Part shown: one piece after another, positions 8,931-18,716 of the stretch
How positions within the stretch are numbered: the first letter of the stretch is position 1
Layout: each line of letters begins with the position of its first letter
Source of the DNA: Pseudomonas karstica
GTDB lineage: Bacteria; Pseudomonadota; Gammaproteobacteria; Pseudomonadales; Pseudomonadaceae
NCBI RefSeq assembly: GCF_009707515.1
Contig: NZ_WLYI01000001.1
Span: 62,001 to 126,000 of the forward strand
Direction of reading: 5' to 3'
DNA length: 64,000 nucleotides
Program-made: the position numbers and the translations under genes
The notes under the pieces: model-generated
Database searches by the model: none
What the model saw: only the letters and a program-made list of their open reading frames with translations
Told to the model about the DNA's origin: nothing

Positions 8931-10116
8931 CTCGGATTCCTTCAGAAGCCTGGATACGCGCTACTCGCCAACCGCCACAGGCAGCCGCCACAGCGCTGAC
9001 GCCAAGGACAGCCGCCAGGGCCAGGCCGTAATGACGCGCCAGCAGGTGGCTGGCGTATTCGCCCGGTACCTGCACGAATAAGTGGTTCAGGCTCGACTCG
9101 GCCAGGCCGTACAGCGCCATGCTGATCACGGTCGCAAAACCGGCGCTGTAAAGTGCCTGCAACATGACAAACAGCAATAACCCGACGGTGGAAAAACCCA
9201 ACAACCGCAGCACCGACAATTCCCGACGCTTGCGTGCCACTGCCGCCAACGCCCCCGCGAAGGTCGCGGCAAACGCGCCCGCCAGGGCCAACCCGACGAT
9301 AATCCAGAACACGATCGACAGGTTGCGACTCAACGACTGCACCTGGGCAATGGTCTGCGCCTGGGTCGACACCAACAGGTGCTGCTGCCCGGCGAAATAC
9401 GCTCGTAGTGGCTCCACATCCGTGAGACGTCGGGCATACAGGCGAAACGCCGGGTACACCCGTTGTTCGCTGGCGCCAACCGCATCACCGTCCCAACCCA
9501 ATGCCGGCACAGCCCGGCCATCGCGGTAATCTTCCGCCGCTTCCAGCAACCCCAAGGTGGCGAACAGACCATCGCGGGCGAAGGCTTCCATCGGCAGTAT
9601 CGCCAGCACCTGAACCCGAGTGCGCCGAGCCTCGACCCGCCCCGCCACCTGGCGGCCGAAACTCGCCTCCAGCCAGTCCCCCGCCTTCGCTCCCAGCTTC
9701 TCGGCAGCGGTATGGCTCAAGACAATCTGATCCAACCCCTGGGGCACGGGCAGATCCGCCAGCAGCGGATCGTTGGCCGCGGTCGGCAGCATCTCCAGCG
9801 TCACCGCGCCCAACTGCGCTGTCGCAGCGATCTGCCGTGTGCGCGGCAAGGCAAACGCCACATCACTACGCTGAGCGAGCTGCTCGATAAATGCATGGCT
9901 GAATCGACCACCGCCCAGCGGGATAATTTCCCGAGTAGCTGGATCGCTTTCTAAACGTTCGGTCAAGCTGCTAACCAGTCCAAATTTCAAACCAAATAAC
10001 ACCAGCAACGGCGCGATCACGGCCACCAACGCCAGCACCGAACAGGCCGACAGCCAGGCATCGTTACGATAATCCTGCCAGGCCAGGGAAGCCACCAGCG
10101 CGCCGCGCATCAGCAA
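8923..10116 (-). CDS. tagS: TagS, FtsX-like ABC permease of the T6SS sensor
   Basis: 397 residues. An N-terminal membrane segment (about 23-45) is followed by a large periplasmic domain (about 46-265) and three C-terminal membrane segments (near 270-295, 325-350 and 365-385), the MacB/FtsX layout. With the ATPase TagT it forms an inner-membrane ABC complex that, in P. aeruginosa, senses envelope stress upstream of PpkA. It overlaps tagR by 8 bp and tagT by 7 bp. Confidence 0.87.
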   Translation of the reverse strand: MLMRGALVASLAWQDYRNDAWLSACSVLALVAVIAPLLVLFGLKFGLVSSLTERLESDPATREIIPLGGGRFSHAFIEQLAQRSDVAFALPRTRQIAATAQLGAVTLEMLPTAANDPLLADLPVPQGLDQIVLSHTAAEKLGAKAGDWLEASFGRQVAGRVEARRTRVQVLAILPMEAFARDGLFATLGLLEAAEDYRDGRAVPALGWDGDAVGASEQRVYPAFRLYARRLTDVEPLRAYFAGQQHLLVSTQAQTIAQVQSLSRNLSIVFWIIVGLALAGAFAATFAGALAAVARKRRELSVLRLLGFSTVGLLLFVMLQALYSAGFATVISMALYGLAESSLNHLFVQVPGEYASHLLARHYGLALAAVLGVSAVAAACGGWRVARIQASEGIRDV

Positions 10117-10814
10117 ACCTCCCCAAGGGTGGCTGTGACGCCGCCGTCGGCGTCACGTCGGCAACTGATGCGCCGCACCGACAAACCGCTGGCCCGGGCC
10201 AACGGTTCGTCATGGGTGGCGATCACGCAACAGGCCGCGTTTTCCCGGGCCTGGGTCAATAACGCTTGCATCACCCGCCCGGCACTCAACGGATCGAGGG
10301 CAGCGGTGGGCTCATCGGCCAACAACAGCTGCGGCCCATGGGCCAACGCCCGCGCGCAGCTCACCCGCTGGCGTTGGCCGACGGACAAAGTTACTGGTTT
10401 CTTGGCCAATTGATCGACGATCTCCAACTGCTCAGCCAAGCGCGCCACGCTGCCGTCATCCTTCATACCCAGCAATTGCCGAGACAAGGCAATGTTGCTG
10501 CGCACATCCAGAAAACCCAGCAACCCGCCGGTTTGCAGCACATAGCCCAAGTATCGGCTGCGCAAATCCGCCAGGGCACTCTGTTGGTCGGTACGCCACA
10601 GGCCAGCGATGTCGACGTTGTTGAAGTCGAACAGCTCCACCTGATCCGGCGCCAAGACCAGCGCCAGTAGATCGAGCAATGTGCTTTTGCCACAGCCACT
10701 GGGACCCACAATCGCCAGTTGCTCACCGACCTGGAGGCGCAACGCCGGAATCACCAGGCTATAGCGCTGGCCACCGACGCCCCGGCTCTTGTGCACCGCG
10801 CTCAGGTTCAGCAT
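10110..10814 (-). CDS. tagT: TagT, ABC-transporter ATPase of the T6SS sensor
   Basis: 234-residue ABC ATPase with Walker [10 protein letters not shown], signature LSVGQRQR (the usual LSGGQ second Gly is Val), and Walker B LLLADEPTAALDP. It is of the MacB/LolD class that partners FtsX-fold permeases. It energises the TagS complex. ATG at 10814 touches the ppkA stop by one base, and the 3' end overlaps tagS, so tagS and tagT are made together. Confidence 0.9.
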   Translation of the reverse strand: MLNLSAVHKSRGVGGQRYSLVIPALRLQVGEQLAIVGPSGCGKSTLLDLLALVLAPDQVELFDFNNVDIAGLWRTDQQSALADLRSRYLGYVLQTGGLLGFLDVRSNIALSRQLLGMKDDGSVARLAEQLEIVDQLAKKPVTLSVGQRQRVSCARALAHGPQLLLADEPTAALDPLSAGRVMQALLTQARENAACCVIATHDEPLARASGLSVRRISCRRDADGGVTATLGEVC

Positions 10815-13800
10815 TACGGTAACGTCGACAGCGGCACGCGGTACAGCGCATCGCCCGGTTCGGCATCGCCGAAACGGACCCAGTTGGCCACATCGTTGTG
10901 GAAAGTTTCATAGAGGCGGATTTTCGAATCCAACTCGTCGATAAAGTCTTCCTGTTCAGCCACGCTCAAGGACAACCACAAATCCGAGGTCATGTTCAGC
11001 GATTTACTGCGATACGGCAGGCCTTCCAGGTATTCGCCGAGAATGCCACCGTCGGCCAGGTTGCCGCCCTTACGCAAGGCCGATGGGTCGCGGCTCATAT
11101 AAGCCGAGGCGCTGGCGATTTCCTGGAAGAAATCCTTCGGTGAAGTCTGGGTCTTGCGCGCAGCATCGACGATCAATTTCAGCGATTGTTGCAAATCGTT
11201 GAGCTGCAACTTGGTCAGCATCACACACACCTGGAACGCGGGCAGCGCCGGGTTGGTCAGGTCGCGGTCGGCGGTCCAGGCGCTGACCAATTGCGGTGCC
11301 TGGCTCGCGGTTTTGTGGCCGAGGAAATCCATGTGCATGGCGTAGCCGACGGCCGCCGATTTGTCTGCCAGGCTTGGAGCGGCCCCCAGCAGCGGCACTG
11401 GCTGTGGCGTGTTGCTGCGCACCTGATGCACGAGGTTGGCGAACACGCTACCGATTTCGTCGACCCGCTCGCCCAACTTGCGCACATCGCCACCTGGCAC
11501 CGGCGTATAAAGATCGCCGATCTGCGGGTTGGCGTCGGCGGTCAACACGCGGTACTGGCTTTCGGCACCGGCGTGGGTTTTTTTGCCGGCGTCGGTGCGC
11601 AAGTGCAGGGCATAGATCTTGATCTGCTTGCCCAGTGCCGCCTGGCGCACTTCAGCTTCATTCATCTGGGTGCTGGCGAACGGGTCGTTCTTGCGCAGGG
11701 CGCCGGCGTCGGTCACCAGCAGAATCAGGCGTCCGCCGTAGCCGGACCAATCCATGCCTTCAACCGCCTGCATCACTCCGGCAAACGCATCTTCGTTGAA
11801 CGAGTGACTGGAGACCGTGGAGGCCTTGACCTGCCGCGCCATGTCGAGGAAGCGTTGCGGCTCGCGCCCCTGGTCGAGGGTGATCAGGGTTTTGGCCACG
11901 TATTCCAGGCCCGGGGTTTTCTTGATACTGCTGCGAAAGCCCACCAGGCCGAAACTCACGCTGTCCAACTCGCCCCGCTCGGCGATGCGGGTTTGCAACT
12001 CGTGCACCACGTCGCGCACCTGGTCGATGTACGGCTGCATCGACACTGTGGTGTCCACCACCAATACCACGGCGGTGCGGAAGGCATCGGCGTTGGCGCT
12101 GATCACTGGCGTCGTCGCCTGGGCGACGGTGTACGGCGTGGTGCCAGGGTCGATGGAAGCAACGTTGAGCAACTGCACCGGCTGGCCGTTTTCGTCAAAG
12201 CTTTCTTGGGAATCGAAGATCGGCAACAGGTAGAACTGGTTTTGCGGCACGGCGCTGGCGGCAGGTTCCAGGGCCAGCACTTGCTGATTGTCTTCGCTGT
12301 TTTTCTGCACGTTGAGCAACAGACTTTTCGCGGCGGCGGGGTCAGCCAAGAGCCTTTCCACTTCACCGGACTCGCGCAGGAACATCACCGGCGCCCGGCC
12401 CGAGCGCTCGGTGAACTTGAGCACCAGGCTCTGCTTCCAGTCGCTGACCTGTGAGGCAGGCAACCAGCCGTCGCTGCGCCCGTCGGTGGCGGCACCAATT
12501 CGTAGCCACGGGCTGCCGTCGACGTTCTTGCGTTGGTAAACGTAGAGCACGGAAAACGCGGGCAAGGCCTCACCCGCCGTACCACCGGCTTCGTTGTAAA
12601 GCTTGGCGCCGGGCTTGCTGAGGATCCGCTGGAACAAAGTCTTCTTGCCCGCCATCAGCAACGGACGCTGGCCGCCATCCACGTCGGCAACCACTGGCTG
12701 GGCCACGGCAGGCGGCGTGTTGACGGGAGGCACCTTGGGTGCTGACGCGGCGAGCGGTGTGGCAGGTGCGTCGCCGCTCAACCACCAATAACTCGCACCG
12801 CCGATGACCAAGGCGACCGCCACGGCAACGGCCGCCAGCGCCAGCACCGGCCCACGGCGTTGCTCGGAGCCGCCATGATGTTGCGTCTGTGTCACCACCG
12901 GCTGACGCAGCGGTTGCGGCTGGGGCTTGTCCGTCGGTATGTCGATGGAGACCGGTGTCAATCCGGCCAAATCAACGCTGACCGGAATCGGCAACGGCAA
13001 CGGCCGAATCAATGTGGCTTCCAGCGAATTCGCCGGCAGGTGATCCAACGCTTGCAGCAGTGCCGCCGCATCCGGGAAACGTTCCGCCGGGTCCTTGGCC
13101 AACAACTTGCGCAACACCTCCTGGTAGCGGCCATGGTGCAGCGGCAGTTCCGGCAACGGTTCAGTAAGGTGCGCCAACGCGGTGGAAAGCGCGTCAGTCC
13201 CGCTGTACGGCAGCTTGCCGACCAGTATTTCGTAAAGCACTACGCCCAACGCGTAGAGGTCGGCACGGCCATCGATTTCCTGGCCCCGCGCTTGTTCCGG
13301 GCTCATGTAGCTCGGTGTGCCCACGGCAAAGCCGGCCTGGGTGAACTGGGTGCGGTCGTCCAGGGACTTGGCGATGCCGAAGTCCGATAACACCGCGGTG
13401 CCGTCGGCGCGAAAAAGGATGTTGGCCGGTTTGACGTCACGGTGCACCAGCCCCAGGGCATGGGCATAGCCCAGCGCCGAGGCGATCTGGCGAATGTAGA
13501 CCACCCCCTGCTCCGGTGTCAGGCCAGCGGCGATGCGCTCCTTGAGGGTGCCGTTAGGCAGGTACTCCATGGCCATGTAATACAGCTCACCGACGTTACC
13601 GATGTCATGGATGGTCACAGTGTGCGGATGAGACAGCCGCGCCAGGGTCTTGCCCTCGCGCAGGAAGCGCTCACAGAAACTGGGGTCAGCGGCCAGCGCC
13701 GCGGCCATGACTTTCAAAGCCACCTTGCGCTCCAGGGAACGCTGGGTCGCCAGGTAAACGTTGGCCATGGCACCTTCGCCGATCTCACCCTCGATGTCAT

Positions 13801-13834
13801 AACCGGGAATGACTATCAGGGAAGCATGGGTCAT
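10814..13834 (-). CDS. ppkA: PpkA, transmembrane Ser/Thr kinase controlling the T6SS
   Basis: 1006 residues. The cytoplasmic Hanks-type kinase (about 10-270) has glycine loop GEGAMANV (19-26), ATP Lys41, catalytic HRDVKPAN (Asp133) and DFG (151-153). A Pro-rich linker leads to one membrane segment (about 332-352). The periplasmic part contains SH3-like sequence and a von Willebrand A domain from about 587, with a MIDAS-like DTTVSM at 594. In HSI-I, PpkA dimerises on signal from TagQRST and phosphorylates Fha, which triggers T6SS assembly. It overlaps its antagonist phosphatase pppA by 4 bp. All catalytic residues are present, so it should be active. Confidence 0.95.
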   Translation of the reverse strand: MTHASLIVIPGYDIEGEIGEGAMANVYLATQRSLERKVALKVMAAALAADPSFCERFLREGKTLARLSHPHTVTIHDIGNVGELYYMAMEYLPNGTLKERIAAGLTPEQGVVYIRQIASALGYAHALGLVHRDVKPANILFRADGTAVLSDFGIAKSLDDRTQFTQAGFAVGTPSYMSPEQARGQEIDGRADLYALGVVLYEILVGKLPYSGTDALSTALAHLTEPLPELPLHHGRYQEVLRKLLAKDPAERFPDAAALLQALDHLPANSLEATLIRPLPLPIPVSVDLAGLTPVSIDIPTDKPQPQPLRQPVVTQTQHHGGSEQRRGPVLALAAVAVAVALVIGGASYWWLSGDAPATPLAASAPKVPPVNTPPAVAQPVVADVDGGQRPLLMAGKKTLFQRILSKPGAKLYNEAGGTAGEALPAFSVLYVYQRKNVDGSPWLRIGAATDGRSDGWLPASQVSDWKQSLVLKFTERSGRAPVMFLRESGEVERLLADPAAAKSLLLNVQKNSEDNQQVLALEPAASAVPQNQFYLLPIFDSQESFDENGQPVQLLNVASIDPGTTPYTVAQATTPVISANADAFRTAVVLVVDTTVSMQPYIDQVRDVVHELQTRIAERGELDSVSFGLVGFRSSIKKTPGLEYVAKTLITLDQGREPQRFLDMARQVKASTVSSHSFNEDAFAGVMQAVEGMDWSGYGGRLILLVTDAGALRKNDPFASTQMNEAEVRQAALGKQIKIYALHLRTDAGKKTHAGAESQYRVLTADANPQIGDLYTPVPGGDVRKLGERVDEIGSVFANLVHQVRSNTPQPVPLLGAAPSLADKSAAVGYAMHMDFLGHKTASQAPQLVSAWTADRDLTNPALPAFQVCVMLTKLQLNDLQQSLKLIVDAARKTQTSPKDFFQEIASASAYMSRDPSALRKGGNLADGGILGEYLEGLPYRSKSLNMTSDLWLSLSVAEQEDFIDELDSKIRLYETFHNDVANWVRFGDAEPGDALYRVPLSTLP

Positions 13835-14562
13835 GGCGACACCTTCACGACGATGGCTGTGATGTTGTCCGGCGCACCGCGATTAAGCCCCAGGTGTACC
13901 AGGCTGCGGACGATTTCATCAGGCTCGTCATGACTGAGCACTTCGTGGATCTCATGGTCCTCGACGGTCTTGTTCAGGCCATCGCTGCACAGCAGGTAGC
14001 TGTCGCCGGGGGCGATCAGCAGGTCGACCATCGACAATTCCAGCTGCGCTTCCACACCAATGGCGCGGGTGACGATATTGGCCCGTGGATGCACACGCGC
14101 ATCGGCTTCGCTGAGCAGGCCGCTGTCTTGCAGGTCCTGTACGTAGCTGTGGTCGCGGGAAATGCTTTCCAACAAACCATCGCGCAGACGATACAGGCGA
14201 CTGTCCCCCGCCCATAAGCACACGCCGCGCAGGCCACGGGCGGCCAACAGGACCACCGTGCTGCCCATCATGGTCACGCCACGGTTGGCGGTCTCTTCGC
14301 GTACCGCGCCGTTGACCCGGATCAGGTCAGAGCGCAGGGCCGCGCTGTATTCATCCAGGGAGCGACCCACGGGAAGGTTACGCAGGCTGTCGACGATCAG
14401 GCTGCTGACGTAGTCGCCCGCCGCATGCCCGCCCATGCCGTCGGCCACTGCCCACAGGCCGTTTTCCGGCAGCTCCAGGCAGGCGTCTTCGTTGACCTGG
14501 CGGACCATGCCGACATGGCTCTTGCTTGCGGATTTAAAGGTGACGCCTTGGGTGAAACGCAT
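13831..14562 (-). CDS. pppA: PppA, PP2C phosphatase antagonising PpkA
   Basis: 243-residue PP2C/Stp1-type phosphatase with the metal-binding motifs AVADGMGGHAAGDYVS near residue 40, a GDSRLYRLRDG segment, CSDGLNKTV and the final DNITAIVVKV. It dephosphorylates Fha, resetting the T6SS after firing. It lies between tagF and ppkA, abutting tagF (stop 14563-14565) and overlapping ppkA by 4 bp. Confidence 0.94.
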   Translation of the reverse strand: MRFTQGVTFKSASKSHVGMVRQVNEDACLELPENGLWAVADGMGGHAAGDYVSSLIVDSLRNLPVGRSLDEYSAALRSDLIRVNGAVREETANRGVTMMGSTVVLLAARGLRGVCLWAGDSRLYRLRDGLLESISRDHSYVQDLQDSGLLSEADARVHPRANIVTRAIGVEAQLELSMVDLLIAPGDSYLLCSDGLNKTVEDHEIHEVLSHDEPDEIVRSLVHLGLNRGAPDNITAIVVKVSP

Positions 14563-15216
14563 CTACACAACACCTTCTTGTCCGAGCAAAAATTGCGCAA
14601 AATCGCCGGCGGCAGGCAGGCCCTGACACCGCAATAAACCAGGAGAAATCCGTTGCGAACCGCGGCCCCACCACAGGCTTGCGCCTTCGCAGGCCTGTTC
14701 CGCCAGCACTTTCATGCGCGCTTTCGGATCGATGGCGGTAAAGCATTGCAAGCTGTCGAAACGACTGCCCAGAGTCCGTGGCTGGCCTTCTGGTACGCCA
14801 AGGGCTTGGAGACCGTCGCCAAAACCTTCGAAGCTGGCGCCGGCATCCAGGGTGCCCAACAGCAATTCTTCCACCTGTTCAAACCAGGCGTCCGGACCGC
14901 CGATGACCGAGGCCGGATCGGTGTCGTGATCCAGCAGCGCGGCGACGGTCAGCGGGAAATAACGCCCGACCCGATCGATACTCGGCATCACCACACCTGC
15001 CACGGCATCCGGCCCGCACACGCCCGGTGCCAGCACAAAGCGCCATAGCGGACTGACCAGATACACGTTCAACCACTCGGCACCGAGGCTGCTTTGACTG
15101 GCAAGCAAGCCCGACGCCAGCCAACTGTCCCAAGGCCCGATAAAACTTTGCGGCAGACCGCGACTGACAAAGTCCCCGCGATCGGCCAACTTGCCGTAGA
15201 ACCCAGGCGTCGTCAT
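14563..15216 (-). CDS. tagF: TagF, T6SS posttranslational repressor
   Basis: 217 residues with the TagF/ImpM opening GFYGKLADRGDFVSRGLPQSF and later DRVGRYFPLTVAALL. In P. aeruginosa, TagF blocks T6SS activity independently of the phosphorylation pathway by binding Fha. Here it is a stand-alone protein, not fused to PppA as in some other species. It overlaps tssM by 4 bp and abuts pppA. Confidence 0.92.
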   Translation of the reverse strand: MTTPGFYGKLADRGDFVSRGLPQSFIGPWDSWLASGLLASQSSLGAEWLNVYLVSPLWRFVLAPGVCGPDAVAGVVMPSIDRVGRYFPLTVAALLDHDTDPASVIGGPDAWFEQVEELLLGTLDAGASFEGFGDGLQALGVPEGQPRTLGSRFDSLQCFTAIDPKARMKVLAEQACEGASLWWGRGSQRISPGLLRCQGLPAAGDFAQFLLGQEGVV

Positions 15217-18200
15217 AACCGCTCCGGCAGGCTGAAACCGCTGAGCACACGGCTCTTGAACGGGTTGAAAGCGCTATTGGCTCGCAGCTCATAGGAGATG
15301 CTCGCGCCATCGACCCGCAGTCGCAGGTTGAAGCGGTCCGGCGAGTTGCCGGCCGTCAAGTCCGACTGCGCCAGCAGGCGGAACCAGGCCCATGGCCCGT
15401 CCAGGGTCACGCCAGAGCGCCCGCTGGCCGCTGGCGGCATGATGGACATCCGCACCACACCGATGCTGCCTGGGTTGGGCCACTGCATCGCCACTGGGCG
15501 ACTCGGGCCGTGGTCGTAGCTCAGTTGCTGGCCGTCCAGATCCAGCAGGAACTGAGTGATGGTCGTATCCATCGCCACCGGCTTGAGTTCAAAGCGCACC
15601 ACTGGTTGGGTACCCCCGGCGCGGAAAAACGCATCACGAATGGTCGCCGCGCGCTGGAAGGTATTCAGCACGCCCGGGGCAATACCCAGCTTCTGTGCCG
15701 CCCCCGGCTGCCAGCGCCAGGTTTGCGCCGAGGTGTCGACGTAAGGCTGCAGGTATTTGCGGAAGTAGTTGTCCATCACCCCGCCCACGCCGAAGAACTG
15801 ACCGAAGTCATCCAGGGTCGCGTCCCGTGCACTGCCGGGAGACATGGGGTAACGCCCAGCCAGAGACTGGCGGTAGACGTTCACCACTTCACTGACCCAG
15901 GCCGCGTTCAGTTGATTGCGCACTCCACCCATCATGCTGTTGGTGGTGGAGTTGACCACCGACTTGACCAAACCCTGCACCAGCGGTGGCTGGCGCTCGG
16001 CATTCAAGCTGACACGGGTTGCCGCAGCAGCCGCCTGGTTCTTGGCTTCACCCAGCAAGGCGTCGCCACTGGCACCCACCATGGCGCTGACCTGTACATA
16101 CAGCGCATTCATGTCCGCCAGCAGCCCATCGATGGCCGCTGGCTCACCTTCGTTCTTGGCAATGATGCTGTTGAGTTCGGCAAAATGCTCGGTCACCGGA
16201 TCATCGCTGGCAGCCGGCGCACTGGAGCTGGGTTGTGGCTCCTGGCCGAGCAGGTTGCCCAGGCGCTCCTTGAGCTTGTCGACGCCGCCCTCCACCGGCT
16301 CGCCCTTGGCGGCCAGCAGGCGTTCTTCCTGTTGCAGGTCGGTTTCCCTGGCCACTGCTACCAGCAGCTTTTTCAACGGCGACGAGGGTCCGGAGATCAC
16401 CCGCAGCACATCGGCCGCCTGGGCCACGCTGGTGATCGGCACAAAGTCTATATCCGCCAACAGGGCATCCCACTGGCGCTGATAGTCCTGGAAGTACAGG
16501 CGACGCACGTCGGCGGCGAGGCTCACGACGTTCTGTTGATCGGCCTGCTCATGGCCCAGCACCCATTGCTCTTCGGCCAGGGTGCCGGTCTGGTTCAGGC
16601 TGCTGAGCAGGAAGGCCTGGCGATAGCCCTTGGCAGTAAAGAACCCGCTCAACGGCTCACCCAGCGGCTTGCCACTCTTGCGGCTGAACACCAGTGCGGC
16701 GTCGCGGCCAGCAGCCTCGTTGATACGGAAGTCCGGGATACCGTCGGGCAGCTTCTGGCGTTTGACCCGGTCGTACACTCGTTGGGCCACCGGCAATTGT
16801 TGCAATTGCCGACGCAGGTCGTCGATCAGCCGCGGATCAAGGCGTGCACTCGGTGGATGGCGTTCGAACAGAGCCTGCAAGTGCCCGATCAATGCTTGGC
16901 GCTGGTCGGACGACAAGTCGCGAGGCAAGTTGTGGTCCCAGTCCAGGGTAATCCAGGCCTTGATGAAGTCCGGGTCGTAATGCTCGTTATCGGCGAGCAT
17001 CAGGTAGCCCTTCAAACCCTCGTAGAGAAAGTCGGAATTACCGCCGCCACGCAGCTGTTCCTCGATGCGTGTCACCAGCCGTGGCGCGAACACTGCGATC
17101 AGCAGCTTGCGGTAGACGCTGCCGGACTCGGCTTCGAGCATGTCGCCCTGGTAGAGACCCAGGCCTTCGGCCCAACCCGGGGACTCGCCGGCGAGGTTTT
17201 TCACGGCGTTGAGCAGCGGCAACACGGCAAGTACATCCCGTTGCGCCGGGCTAAGGCTTTGTACCGTCTGGCCCAGGGGCGCGACCTTCTGATCCACCTG
17301 GGCGATGTAGGCTTGATTGGCGCGATAACTCACCCACCACAAGCTGCTCACCACCAGTACCAGCACCACGGTCGCGGCCAATACACCGCGTGCGACCCAC
17401 TTGCGCCGACGTTCGACCTTCGGATTGACCCCCACCAGGCCACGCTCGGCGAAGGCCACGGCGGTGAACAGTTTTTCGATGAAATAACTGCGCCCGGTGC
17501 CGCTCTGGCGCGCCAGGTGCTGGCGGTCCAGGTTCATGCTCTGGGCCATGGCGCCGATCAGGCGGTCAATCGGGCTACCTTCCTGGGTACCACTGGTAAA
17601 ATACACGCCGCGTAGCAATACGCGTTCTTCAAAGGCATTGGGCTTGAACACGCCCTCAAGGAAGCTTTGCAGGCAATCCTTCAAGGCGCCGAACTGTTGC
17701 GGGAAACCGTAGATCAAGTCGCGTCGTGCAGGGTCGCGCTCCTGTTGCAGCCGTTCCACCAGGCGCTCGTTCAAGCGCTGCTCCAGGCCGGCAAATTCGC
17801 TTTGCAGGTGGGCCAACGGGTTGTCGTTGCTTTTGCCCTCGTCCAGGGCAAAGGTCATGCCCCACACCTGGGCCCGATCTTCCTTGCTCAGGTTGTCGAA
17901 AAACTCCATGAACCCCGGCACCAGGTCGAGCTTGGTCAGCATCAGGTAGATCGGGAAACGCACGCCCAACTGGGTGTACAGCTCCTGGATGCGCAGGCGA
18001 ATGGCAGCCGCGTGGGCATCGCGTTCCGCGTCGCTGCCCAGCAACAGGTCCGAAAGGCTGATAGCGATGAACGCGCCGTCAATCGGGCGACGGGAGCGCT
18101 GTTTTTTCAGCAGGTCGAGAAAACCCAACCAGGCGGCTTTATCTACCGTGGAGTTGCTGTCCTGGGTCGTATAGCGACCCGCCGTGTCGAGCAACACTGC

Positions 18201-18716
18201 TTGATCGGTAAACCACCAATCGCAGTTACGCGTCCCGCCCACACCGCGAACGGCACCGGCACCGAGCTGCGCAGCCAACGGAAAATGTAGCCCGGAATTG
18301 ACTAGCGCGGTGGTTTTGCCCGAACCCGGCGGACCGATGATCACGTACCACGGCAGCTCATAAAGGTTGCGACGCTCGTCACCACCCAGCTTGGCCTTTT
18401 TCAGCAAGGCCAGGGCTTCGTCCATACGTTGGCGCAAGGCCGCCAGTTCTTCGGCAGTGGCGACACTGGCCGGATCCGGCGGGGTTTGCGCCGCCAGGCT
18501 GCGCATGACTTCGTCGGCCTGGCGGCGAGCCTGGATAATCCGCAGCACCCGATAAACGATCCACACCGCAAATACCAGAATGATCAATGCCCAGCGCCGA
18601 CCTTCCGGCACCAGCCATTCGAGCAACGGCCCGACAAACCAGATGATCAGGCTCAGGGCGATCAGGCCCAGTACCGGGATCACCCAGCGAATCATGAAAC
18701 TGAAAAACGCCTTCAC
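15213..18716 (-). CDS. tssM: TssM (IcmF), inner-membrane component of the T6SS membrane complex
   Basis: 1167 residues. Two membrane segments lie near the N-terminus (about 11-34 and 42-60). The cytoplasmic nucleotide-binding domain has Walker A GPPGSGKT at 128-135. A third membrane segment (about 440-465) precedes a large periplasmic region ending in the TssM C-terminal beta domain that contacts TssJ. TssM with TssL and TssJ forms the envelope-spanning channel base. It overlaps both tssL (4 bp) and tagF (4 bp). Walker A is intact; loss of it is common in other TssM proteins. Confidence 0.97.
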   Translation of the reverse strand: MKAFFSFMIRWVIPVLGLIALSLIIWFVGPLLEWLVPEGRRWALIILVFAVWIVYRVLRIIQARRQADEVMRSLAAQTPPDPASVATAEELAALRQRMDEALALLKKAKLGGDERRNLYELPWYVIIGPPGSGKTTALVNSGLHFPLAAQLGAGAVRGVGGTRNCDWWFTDQAVLLDTAGRYTTQDSNSTVDKAAWLGFLDLLKKQRSRRPIDGAFIAISLSDLLLGSDAERDAHAAAIRLRIQELYTQLGVRFPIYLMLTKLDLVPGFMEFFDNLSKEDRAQVWGMTFALDEGKSNDNPLAHLQSEFAGLEQRLNERLVERLQQERDPARRDLIYGFPQQFGALKDCLQSFLEGVFKPNAFEERVLLRGVYFTSGTQEGSPIDRLIGAMAQSMNLDRQHLARQSGTGRSYFIEKLFTAVAFAERGLVGVNPKVERRRKWVARGVLAATVVLVLVVSSLWWVSYRANQAYIAQVDQKVAPLGQTVQSLSPAQRDVLAVLPLLNAVKNLAGESPGWAEGLGLYQGDMLEAESGSVYRKLLIAVFAPRLVTRIEEQLRGGGNSDFLYEGLKGYLMLADNEHYDPDFIKAWITLDWDHNLPRDLSSDQRQALIGHLQALFERHPPSARLDPRLIDDLRRQLQQLPVAQRVYDRVKRQKLPDGIPDFRINEAAGRDAALVFSRKSGKPLGEPLSGFFTAKGYRQAFLLSSLNQTGTLAEEQWVLGHEQADQQNVVSLAADVRRLYFQDYQRQWDALLADIDFVPITSVAQAADVLRVISGPSSPLKKLLVAVARETDLQQEERLLAAKGEPVEGGVDKLKERLGNLLGQEPQPSSSAPAASDDPVTEHFAELNSIIAKNEGEPAAIDGLLADMNALYVQVSAMVGASGDALLGEAKNQAAAAATRVSLNAERQPPLVQGLVKSVVNSTTNSMMGGVRNQLNAAWVSEVVNVYRQSLAGRYPMSPGSARDATLDDFGQFFGVGGVMDNYFRKYLQPYVDTSAQTWRWQPGAAQKLGIAPGVLNTFQRAATIRDAFFRAGGTQPVVRFELKPVAMDTTITQFLLDLDGQQLSYDHGPSRPVAMQWPNPGSIGVVRMSIMPPAASGRSGVTLDGPWAWFRLLAQSDLTAGNSPDRFNLRLRVDGASISYELRANSAFNPFKSRVLSGFSLPERL

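Noticed and set aside
11186..12454. 422-codon open frame antisense to ppkA
   Set aside because: Shadow of the VWA-coding part of ppkA; no recognisable motif.
15510..17615. 701-codon open frame antisense to tssM
   Set aside because: A high-GC shadow frame: composition rich in His/Gln/Arg/Gly, no domain, and fully inside the well-supported tssM.
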